This document shows positions 1-9,083 of a stretch of 64,000 nucleotides of DNA, in pieces. The stretch is taken from positions 248,001 through 312,000 of the forward strand of contig WBMQ01000014.1 in NCBI GenBank assembly GCA_016630905.1, read 5' to 3'. The position numbers and the translations under genes are program-made. The stretch is from Capillidium heterosporum. Taxonomy: Eukaryota; Entomophthoromycota; Entomophthoromycetes; Entomophthorales; Capillidiaceae. Numbering within the stretch: position 1 is the stretch's first letter; every line of letters begins with the position of its first letter. The notes beneath the pieces were generated by a model, which made no database searches, had not been told where the DNA came from, and was given only the letters and a program-made list of their open reading frames with translations.

Positions 1-382
1 ACAGTTATGTAGCTTTGCTATAGGCTTCAAGCTCAACCATCTATTAAATCTACTACGTTCTTCACTAAACTTATCTATTTGACTACAGGTATAAATGCTA
101 ATACAATATTTATTATTATAAAGTTAAAAGAGTATATATGAATATAGGCGATTAAATTTAGCCAATTGTACGTATTAAGATGCTTAATTCTCAACTATCA
201 ATAGCATTGTTGACTGGCTTTTTCAATTCGACTTCAGTTCGAAATTTACGGATACATTATCCATTGATATAAAAAAACACTTTAAAATGTAAGCGGGGTT
301 GTATCGTTGGGTATAACAGCTATATTACCTTTCCAAGTTGACAAATATAATGTATATAGGTTTATTTTGAATCAGGAAATAA
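1..382. other. Intergenic, nothing recognised
   Basis: AT-rich sequence up to the tRNA-like element. I see no convincing exon, repeat or RNA gene in it. Confidence 0.5.
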
Positions 383-472
383 GCGAGTGGAGCGCGATCG
401 GGTGCGCATAGACCTACTACCTCTACTATCAACATCTTTTCTAAGGTTCTGGTTCGAATCCAGATACTCGCT
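383..472 (+). tRNA. tRNA-like element, isotype undetermined
   Basis: The ends form a 7-bp acceptor stem (GCGAGTG at 383-389 with TACTCGC at 465-471, one G-T pair). The T arm is textbook: TCTGG, loop TTCGAAT, CCAGA (448-464), which also gives a perfect B box GGTTCGAATCC. A GCGC/GCGC D arm lies at 392-407. The middle is unusual: about 90 nt in total means either an intron after the anticodon (TAGA 409-412 with TCTA 440-443) or a long variable arm. Neither reading gives a standard anticodon, position 8 is G rather than T, and the discriminator base is T. It could be an intron-bearing tRNA gene, a degraded tRNA or a tRNA-derived repeat. Confidence 0.42.
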
Positions 473-1638
473 ATTATATAATATATTTTTATTCTACTAT
501 CTTAATTTTTTGCTTTATAGGGCCTTTTACTAGATGTTCTTGTATAAAATTTACATGGAATCAACTTCTCTTTGATAATCTGCGCAATTTACCACGTTTC
601 CTTTTGAAATTTATAGGCAAAAGTATTTGCTTTTTTAAAAGAGTGAGAAAAGTTGAAAGTTAAATTTGAGATAATGTAGCTCTTGTAATATTTAATGGCA
701 GAGTTGTAGTTAGTAGAAATAAAATACAGTTGAAGCTTTATAAAAGTAATGTTGAATTTGGTGGCGATAGTTTGAGTTTACACCACTTTCTGGAATTTTT
801 GCTTTTTACAGCACCTCAACCTGAAGCCTAAGTGGATTCAAAGCTCAAGTTGTTAAGCTGTTTAGGAGCAAGATTATTGGTAAGCTATATATTTTAATTT
901 TGTCATTTGAATGGAGCATCCTAGTACTTTTCTACATTATAACAGTATAAGTTGCTACATTACTTGATATCTACATCGAGGCAAATTACTCGATCTATAA
1001 ATATTTATATGCTACCTGATTACTATATTTAGCAATATTGCCATCAAAGTAGATTGGTTATCTCATTGACATATATCTTTACATCGACCGGAAGATATAC
1101 TAGACACAGATATTAAAGTAAAATTGAGTAGTAGACTTGAAGATAATGGCCTATATAAATTTCGTCTTTGAGAAATTTGATTAAATTTGGATTTAGAGAA
1201 ACACTTTTCCATATAAAGCTAATAAAATCAGCTGATTTTCAATACCCTTTCCAACAACTTATTCATATAAATTAGGACTGATGATAAGCTTTGTAGAAAA
1301 ACATCCGATAAAAAGTATGGATAATCTATTTGACATCCCTTCCAAATTGAAATGGTGATGGATTCCAAGGCTATCATTGGTTAGGTATCAGATTCTTAGC
1401 TACACGATGGATATAAGTATTCGTTACAATAAATGGCACTTTTGAACTACCGATACTCAGAGGACGTCGTCCCCCCTTTACTTTCCTAACTTCTAGATTT
1501 ACCAGCACCCCCTAAAGATAACGGTGTTTGAGCCAATTAAAAGTAAACTCAAATAAATAGGTAACCGTGAGAAAAAACCAAGACATCTACCTAACCAACG
1601 CCTATATCAAAATTTAAACGAAAGCGCAAACCTTCTCA
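473..1638. other. Intergenic region upstream of AACS
   Basis: AT-rich with scattered stops in all frames. It carries the 5' region of the acetoacetyl-CoA synthetase gene. C-rich tracts around 1470-1560 may be promoter sequence. No gene recognised. Confidence 0.45.
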
Positions 1639-4300
1639 ATGTTAACTATGGACCCCAACACTACTACCCCTTCCCAACCCAAGGTAGAGCTGCCCAAGCT
1701 TTTATACACTCCCAAAGATACCTCTACCCACAACCTGACCCAATTCCAATCCCACATCAACCAGAAGCACTCTCTCAACCTACAGACTTACGACGACCTC
1801 TACAACTACTCTATAACCAATTTATCCGAGTTCTGGTCCACTCTATTTGAATATTTCCCCTTACACTTCACCTCACCTTCCCCTTCAGCTCAATACTAAC
1901 TCCCTACAACCAAATCTCCGACAATCCCAGTTGGTTCCCTGGTGTCACTTTAAACTACTGTGAAAACTTGTTAAAGGTGCCTACTCATTTAGAAGATAAA
2001 GTTGCTATCTACTATACCAGTGAATTAAATGAGGTTAAGACACTTACGTACAAGCAGTTATTTGCTAAAGTGAGGATTTGTTACAATGGGTTGAAGGAGT
2101 TAGGAGTTACTAAAGGGGATAGAGTCGTTGGTTATTTACCTAATGGTATAATTGCTATTGTCGCCATGTTAGCTACGAACGCTTTGGGAGCTATTTGGAG
2201 GTATATATTTTTAATTTTTAAAAAGTATTTTAACTAATTTTAAACTTCTTTTGTAAATGTAGTTGTACCTCACCAGACTTTGGCCCTTCGGTAACTTTTT
2301 GTTATTGTAATGAGTTTAATTTTTTGTTTGGATATATAGGGAGTTTTAGATCGGTTCCAGCAGATCGAACCCAAAGTCCTATTTAGTTGCAATGCCATCG
2401 TCTACAATCAGAAGGTCTATGATCATCTAGCCAAATTGAAGACGGTAGTCGATGGATTAAATGTTAAGAAAGTTATCGTACATAACTTTGTGCCTAGCCA
2501 TACTATGGATCTTACCAATTTACCCAACAGGTTTGTTTATTACTTTACTATATATATTTATAAATTTTAAATTAATAGTGTCGACTATGAAACTTTTGAG
2601 GCTAATGCTAAAACTGAGGAAATCCAATTCGAAAGATTGCCTTTGAACCATCCTATCTTCATCTTGTTCTCGTCAGGAACGACTGGTAAACCTAAGTGTC
2701 TAGTCCATACTTCGGGAGTAAGTTTCTAAAAATTTGGGTATGTACTAATTGGTAACGGTAGTTGTTGATCCAACATATCAAGGAGCATGCCATTCACGGT
2801 AACTTGAACGAAAACGATATATTATTCCAGTATACTACCGTAATTTCTTTAAAAGTATATCGATATTGATTTTTTAAAAGACCGGCTGGATGATGTGGAA
2901 CTGGTTAGTTTCCTCTTTAGCTTTGAACTTGTCTATCGTTCTATACGACGGATCTCCCTTCCAACCTAGCCCCAACTTCATGTTCGAGCTCATCGATTCC
3001 ATTGGGTACCTTTATTTATCAACTTTTTCATTAATTTTTTAGCATCACCGCGTTTGGTACTTCGGCCAAATATATTCAATCCTTACAGGAAGCCGGTGTA
3101 GTTCCAAGTAAGTTATATCCAGTATAAGTTTGTTGATAATGTATTTTAGAAACCCATTTCAAGTTGACAACGCTGCATTCCATATACTCAACTGGCTCCC
3201 CTTTGAAACCCGAGTCTTTTGACTATGTCTACGAGAGTATCAAGTCGGATTTACTATTGGGCTCCATCACTGGTAATGTTTATTTTATACCTTGCACTCG
3301 TCTTTTATTAACTTTATTTTCAACTTTTTTAGGTGGAACCGACATCTGTTCATTATTCGCTGGACACAACTCTACTCTACCAGTTTACAATGGGGAGATC
3401 CAATGCAGGATGTTGGGTATGGCTATCGACGCTTGGGATTCGGAGCGCAAATCTCTGCTCGATGAACCAGGTGACCTCGTATGTAAACTACCTTTCCCAG
3501 CTATGCCCGTCTACTTTTGGAACGACAAGGATGATGCTCTCTACAAGAAAGCATACTTTGAGCAGTTTGAAGGTAAATTTTATTTTGGTAGTGTTGTTGC
3601 TGATTTTTGCTATTTTAAAAAGGTGTTTGGAGTCACGGCGATTTTGTTAGTATAAATAGCTTGACTGGTGGTCTCATCATGCTGGGTAGAAGGTATTTAT
3701 TTGATTTATTTAGAATTTGTATATTTATAATTCTAGTGATGGAACTTTGAACCCATCTGGAGTTCGCTTCGGCTCGGCAGAAATCTACAACATAAGTAAG
3801 TGCACTTACTTTAGAATCAGTTATTTACTAACCTTTTTACTTTACCATCAGTTGAAGCCTTTGAAGAGATTGAAGATTCTATCGTGGTAAGTGCCTTCTT
3901 CCAAAAAATAACTTCCCAGTCTTTAGTACAGATGTTAATTATAGCTCTATAGGTCGGTCAAAAGATCCCCGACGACGAGCGAGTCATCCTATTTTTGAAA
4001 CCCAAATCTAATTCCAAAGTCAATACCGATTTAATCAAGAGGATCAAGTTGCAAATCCGAACTCTATTATCACCTCGACATGTACCTGCCATTATCTTGG
4101 AAATCCAAGAGATTCCAGTAAATTTGCCTTTAGTTTTGATTAGCTAATTTATTTTGTAGTATACGATTAATGGGAAGAAAGTGGAAGTTGCTGTCAAGAA
4201 GGTAGTCAACGGTACCCCCATAGAAAAGATTTCGACTGCTACTCTAATCAACCCCAATGCACTATTACTTTACCACAACTTACCCGAACTCAAGTTGTAA
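1639..4300 (+). CDS. Acetoacetyl-CoA synthetase (about 15 exons, one frame break)
   Basis: Activates acetoacetate to acetoacetyl-CoA (ATP to AMP), a cytosolic acyl-CoA synthetase of the ANL superfamily. The N-terminal AACS-specific region precedes LNYCENLL. The P-loop [14 protein letters not shown] is at about 2665-2715. GWMMWNW, TGGTDIC, the [11 protein letters not shown] core and the C-terminal INGKKVEV motif with the adenylation lysine follow. I place introns at 2201-2262, 2291-2339, 2531-2578, 2718-2761, 2840-2880, 3006-3042, 3108-3149, 3273-3332, 3573-3622, 3693-3736, 3796-3851, 3887-3952 and 4118-4159, all GT-AG and phase-consistent. ATG 1639 or 1648 could start it. Between about 1836 and 1917 the frame changes by -1 (or +2) with no plausible intron; the first frame stops at 1897-1899. 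Family assignment is very sure; the 5' end is uncertain. Confidence 0.9.
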
Positions 4301-5143
4301 ACTGGTGGGCGAAAGTAGGTGCCAGATAAGTGGTTTAATGTACCTTTAATTTCTTTTTCTTATGGGGACGTTGTTGAATTTAATTAAAATTTAAATTCTT
4401 TTCAGGTTCTATACGTTTATTACTCTTGTTATAGATGCATTTGTATACAATGTATTTCTTTTTTGATGTTATATTTGATTGCTACAGCAGTTGAAAATGT
4501 TCAGTTTAAATTTTTTATTCAAATTATTGGTCTCTCATCAAAATGGAACCCAAGATATACTTTTATAGGATATAGCAATCACCAACTAAGAAGTATACAA
4601 AGGAGTCAAATGATTAACTATAATGTCCGATTCATCCAGTCATTTGTGACTAACATCTCTTATTAAATTTACATATTTTCAAAAGAATAGATCGAGTTTC
4701 ATAGATCCTAACTCATGTCTCAACTATATTAGAAGTTGGTGGTTAAGGTAAAGCTCACCTCTCCATTTGAGCAAACATATCAAGTAAAAAGTATCAATGC
4801 TTTCAAACTTGGCAAAATTAAAAAGTTAATGTATAACCCTTTTATCCAAATATAACAGCTTGGCCGAATACAATAAATCTATCGTTTATTAAACTTCAAG
4901 CTACCAGCCACATTTAAAGCTAATCTACTTATCGAAAATAATACTTGAAAGCTTACCAACTTCTACCTTGATAACTACAGCCTGTCACTAATCCAAAAAT
5001 TTCAAATACAAATATATATGTAAAATATAACAGTTTTTGAATGCACAGGTTATATATAAGAGTGTACCAAATTTAATAAAGGTTTAAGAAGCTAGCCAGC
5101 TGGCATCAAAACGGTATTAAAAATGGTGAATATAGGAATAAAG
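4301..5143. other. Intergenic, 3' flanks
   Basis: AT-rich spacer between two convergent genes. No gene, RNA or repeat recognised. Confidence 0.5.
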
Positions 5144-5953
5144 CTAATAGTAGCGACGGGAGCTGGTAGATGGTTTGTAAGGACGAGAGCTACTGGTGGT
5201 ACTTCTGGTTGAGGGGTAAGGACGAGATCTCTTAGTGGTAGTTGGAGGATACTTAGTAGTGGTTGGAGGATACTTAGTAGTGGTTGGGGGATACTTAGTA
5301 GTAGTTGGGGGATACTTAGTAGTGGTTGGGGGATACTTTGTAGTAGTTGGGGGATACTTAGTAGTGGTTGGAGGATACTTCGTAGTGGTTGGGGGATACT
5401 TAGTAGTGGTTGGGGGATACTTAGTAGTGGTTGGAGGATACTTAGTAGTAGTTGGGGGATACTTAGTAGTGGTTGGGGGATACTTCGTAGTAGTTGGGGG
5501 ATACTTAGTAGTGGTTGGAGGATACTTAGTAGTAGTTGGGGGATACTTAGTAGTGGTTGGAGGATACTTAGTAGTAGTTGGGGGATACTTAGTAGTGGTT
5601 GGGGGATACTTCGTAGTAGTTGGGGGATACTTAGTAGTGGTTGGAGGATACTTAGTAGTAGTTGGGGGATACTTAGTAGTGGTTGGAGGATACTTCGTAG
5701 TGGTTGGGGGATACTTAGTAGTGGTTGGGGGATACTTAGTAGTGGTTGGAGGATACTTCGTAGTGGTAGTGATGGTAGTAGTTGGAGGGTAAGGAGGAGA
5801 ACTACTTGAAGTTGAAGGATAGTAAGGTTTTGACGAGCTGCTCTGTCTATAAGGATTATACCCCTTGTTTACGTTGAGGTCATTTTGATGCTGAGGTCCA
5901 GCCCAGTTCAAACCGGCGAGAAGGAAAGGCAAAAGTAAGCTGATGGTCTTCAT
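5144..5953 (-). CDS. Secreted Thr/Pro/Tyr/Lys heptad-repeat protein
   Basis: 269 residues. MKTISLLLPFLLAGLNWAG is a clear signal peptide. A short Ser/Tyr-rich segment with GYNPYR and SKPYYP follows, then 25 perfect copies of the heptad TTTKYPP plus a terminal TTTK, and a basic Ser/Tyr tail ending SSRRYY. The composition suggests a heavily O-glycosylated, extended wall or extracellular-matrix protein. Lys and Tyr in every repeat could allow cross-linking; that is inference. Not one repeat changes an amino acid although codons differ between units, so the heptad is under selection or is homogenised. A paralogue with the same ends but a different middle lies at 8048-8575. The ATG follows a TATA-like element by about 70 nt. 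No family assigned. Confidence 0.85.
   Translation of the reverse strand: MKTISLLLPFLLAGLNWAGPQHQNDLNVNKGYNPYRQSSSSKPYYPSTSSSSPPYPPTTTITTTTKYPPTTTKYPPTTTKYPPTTTKYPPTTTKYPPTTTKYPPTTTKYPPTTTKYPPTTTKYPPTTTKYPPTTTKYPPTTTKYPPTTTKYPPTTTKYPPTTTKYPPTTTKYPPTTTKYPPTTTKYPPTTTKYPPTTTKYPPTTTKYPPTTTKYPPTTTKYPPTTTKYPPTTTKYPPTTTKRSRPYPSTRSTTSSSRPYKPSTSSRRYY
5232..5767. repeat. 21-bp minisatellite encoding TTTKYPP, with higher-order structure
   Basis: Twenty-one-bp units run head to tail and in frame with the coding strand. Units fall into about six synonymous types, distinguished by the Lys codon (complement tta/ttt/ttc), a Thr codon and a Pro codon. From 5253 the order is A B C B D A E B A C B F A C A C B F A C A E B A. 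The six-unit block A C B F A C occurs twice in tandem (5421-5546 and 5547-5672), and A E B A occurs at both ends of the later part. This is the signature of unequal exchange in 126-bp steps. Confidence 0.95.
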
Positions 5954-6020
5954 TTTAAAGTTAAGCTGCTATATCAAATAGATACTTTAGATAATATACA
6001 AACTGTAGCTACCTTTCGAT

Positions 6021-6032
6021 CTTTATATATAC
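6021..6032 (-). promoter_or_regulatory. TATA-type element of the heptad-repeat gene
   Basis: On the minus strand this reads GTATATATAAAG, about 70 nt upstream of the ATG at 5953. The paralogue has an almost identical element at a similar distance. Confidence 0.5.
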
Positions 6033-7972
6033 GTTTCTTCATATATCACTTCTTTATCCGTCTGCTATATCCGATACACGCTGCTTTTTTTAGCTGAAAT
6101 CTTTTTTAATATATGCGTATCATATTTTCATTGTACAAATCTACTTTTAAAAGCCAGATATGGTAATATGTTCTTAATTGTTTGGATATTTGTATACTTT
6201 TTGTAATAGGTGAACTTATAGATTCTATACAAAGCCGACATGTCTATTTCCAAACATACTGATAGGTGATAGGCATAGCAGTACGAGCCGATAAACTTGT
6301 AGGAAGCCGAAAGTTGTACTACATGGTGTCCGATGCATTAGAGTTTGACAATAGCTGCTCTATATCAGTGGTCTTCAATCTTTTTGTATTTTTCGGCTTT
6401 TGCATGAATAGCCTTAAACTATGGGTATACTTTAATGAGGTTTGTTAGAAATTGTGTGACTATGAGCCGGACCTATAAGGTTGAAAGGATATTGCTCTAT
6501 ATGTTTATCGAAGTTTATTTATACTTGGTTTATACATGCGAAAGTGAATCCCATGAACTACCTTGCTTTTTTTAGCTGGTGTCAAGTTACTTTACAGATT
6601 ATCATAAGAAATCAATAAGGCTTTGCTTAACAATGCTTATTATATTAACTTTAAGTACATAATTTTAAGCATCGGACAGTATACTTTTTAGATCACGTCG
6701 ATTAAGCTCAAATATATATTAATATTACTATATAGCGATACAGCGAGTAATTCTAAATATTTATATGTATTTAATTGCAAGTATACGTCACCAATATATC
6801 CCAATTCAAAGAACATATATTAACAATAGTACTTTGTTTTAGATAACATGATAATCAAAAGAAATGAGGAGCTCTATTGTTGATAAGCCAGTAGATGTTG
6901 AATGAACCTACCAATTGCTTTGCTTGTCTCCTTAGGCTAAAAATACCTATATCATTTTGAAATATGATAAGTAGACTGTCTTATATGGATCTATATTTTT
7001 CAAATAAGAGATTACCTTTACTGTGAATCTCAACTGATACAAAGTATTTTTAACTCAAAGGAATAAGCAAACGAAGACATCGATGAAGTTCAGCAAATCC
7101 TTTCATCCTATTGCGGCAGTTTCCAAATTGGTCATCTTCTGCCATGCCATCAGATGAACTAGCTATAGATCCAAGTTTGTAAAGATGGCTTAGAGACTAA
7201 AAGAGGTAGTTTAACAATGTAGGCTAACTTATCAATAGTCCGAACGTACCGATACATGTAATGGAATTTAAAACACAAGTGTATAAATAGCTTGCATTCA
7301 AAATTTGGCTTGAAAAGCTTGCTTTACAAGGATATATCAGCGAATCCGATAAAGAGTGTGCTAAATCGGCTCTATTTTTCAAAAGTTGAAGATAACAACA
7401 CAATATGTATTCTATATACAGATGGGTTTATCTAGTTTATGAATGTAATGTATGCTACACTTTTATTTGGAAAAGCAATCAAAAGTTCTTTATGGGTTTC
7501 ATTTTTTGCATATACAGGGCAACTATAAATATTTTCTTAAATTAATACTTGTGATTTAATAGCAACTGCAGGTCGCAACTTTACATAGGATTAGGCATCA
7601 GCTATAGCAAAGCTTTCGAATTGTAAGTGGCAGTAGTAAAGTTCACACTTCTATAAACATCATTTTAATACAAAAATTCGCAATTCTCAATCTAAACTAT
7701 GTAAATTATGCAATCAACACCTACCGCAAAGCATCAAAATTGAGAAGATTCCTGCATTGTCAATTGCACCACCTTCGCTATGAAACCAATGGGTGTTATC
7801 ATATTCAAAGCAAAGCACTTCAAATAACTGTAGTTATCAACTAACGCCTAACTTTCAACGGTACGTCCGTAAATGACATGAATAGGATATCTATGTACCC
7901 GTAAATATCTTGCCTAAAGACAATCTACATTACCCAGACCAAAGCTGATAACAACTCAGTATACGGAAAGAC

Positions 7973-7983
7973 ATATATAAAGG
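7973..7983 (+). promoter_or_regulatory. TATA-type element of the second secreted repeat-protein gene
   Basis: ATATATAAAGG lies about 65 nt upstream of the ATG at 8048. It matches the element in front of the paralogue at 5953. Confidence 0.5.
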
Positions 7984-8047
7984 ACTAGGAATATTTAAAA
8001 AATTGATAAAGTCCAAACTATCTATTTAATAGTAATCTATAATCGAA

Positions 8048-8575
8048 ATGAAGATCATCAGCTTAATCCTACCCTCCCTCCTAACCAATTTGAACCTGGC
8101 TAGGCCACAGGATCATAGCAGTTTACATGAAAATAAGAAGTACAATCCTTATAGACCAAGTAATTCACGTCCATACCGTAGTTCTACTAGCACAAAACCT
8201 TACAGCTGCTCTTTCGTTCCATCAACTCGTACTGGCCTACCTAGCAGCTCTTTTGTTCCTGCTACCAGAACTAGATCGCCCAGTAGCTCCCTTGTTCCTA
8301 CTACTAGCACTGGTCCTAATAATTTTGTTCTTTCTACCAATAGCGATCCTTCTTACAATACGGCTCCCCCTAGCAAATCTTTTGTTTCTTTTACCAGTAC
8401 TGGGCCTCCTAACAGCTCTCTTGTACCTGCCACAAGCACAAGTCCACCTAGTAGCTCTTTTGTTCCATCAACACGTACCGGACCTCTCAGAAGCTCATTC
8501 GTTTCTGCCACCAGCAGTCATCCCTACCAACCAACAACCACCTCCCAGTATCTTAAACCTTCCCGTTACTATTGA
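8048..8575 (+). CDS. Secreted Ser/Thr/Pro-rich protein, paralogue of the heptad-repeat protein
   Basis: 175 residues. The ends resemble the 5144-5953 protein: signal peptide MKIISLILPSLLTNLNLA followed by PQ, then KKYNPYR and SRPYRSSTSTKPY, and a C-terminus ending PSRYY. The middle is different. Instead of TTTKYPP heptads it carries imperfect repeats of roughly 13-15 residues built on SSSFVPSTRTGPP, several degenerate. This looks like a shared secreted scaffold in which the repeat array was replaced or evolved independently. Probably an O-glycosylated wall or extracellular protein; no catalytic domain. Single exon with a TATA element upstream. Confidence 0.78.
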   Translation: MKIISLILPSLLTNLNLARPQDHSSLHENKKYNPYRPSNSRPYRSSTSTKPYSCSFVPSTRTGLPSSSFVPATRTRSPSSSLVPTTSTGPNNFVLSTNSDPSYNTAPPSKSFVSFTSTGPPNSSLVPATSTSPPSSSFVPSTRTGPLRSSFVSATSSHPYQPTTTSQYLKPSRYY

Positions 8576-9083
8576 TAGTTTAACTTAGTGTCTAAACTAC
8601 GTTTATTGTCTTTCTAGGTATTGGTGTTGGCATTATTAAGCTCTTTTAAATATCCAGTTAGCCGATTCTCTCAAGTATCATAGTTTGATGTTTCCTTATT
8701 TTATGAATTTGTATACTTATAAATTACTATATAGTTCTTTAGCTAAGTTTGGTTGATACTTAGCTATAAAGACTGTAAAGATATTATGTTGGATAGTTTA
8801 GTTTAAAGGATATTTAGATTAATAGGGTAGAGGGGATATTGGAATTGTGTACAATTTGTTGATAGATTAGGTAGAGCTTAAACCTGATGCACGTTTTAAA
8901 TACAATAGCTTAACTTCACTGGATTGACTAGAAGGAAATCATAGCAAGCTAGAATCTAAAGTGCTATGAACAAAATGTGAGTTGGATTGTACTAAACAAA
9001 ATCAAAAAACCGGATTATGTCTACTTGCACAGGAATATAGAATTCCAAAAGATAAAATTAAAAACTTTTAATTAGTTAAACAT
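8576..9083. other. Intergenic, convergent 3' flanks
   Basis: AT-rich spacer between the convergent secreted-protein gene and C2-domain gene. Nothing recognised. Confidence 0.5.

Larger units (their letters stand above)
5954..8047. other. Intergenic region between the two secreted repeat-protein genes
   Basis: About 2.1 kb, AT-rich, with only short random open frames. It holds the two divergent promoters with matching TATA-type elements. Nothing else recognised. Confidence 0.5.

Noticed and set aside
1836-1888. 53-nt intron (GTCCAC..CTTCAG) to explain the AACS frame change
   Set aside because: The length restores frame, but it would remove conserved residues after FW and the donor is poor compared with the gene's other introns.
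5235-5792. Plus-strand open frame (VVVGGYL repeats) opposite the heptad-repeat gene
   Set aside because: A 21-bp repeat without stops in one frame is open on the other strand too; it has no signal peptide, promoter or start context, while the minus-strand frame has all three.
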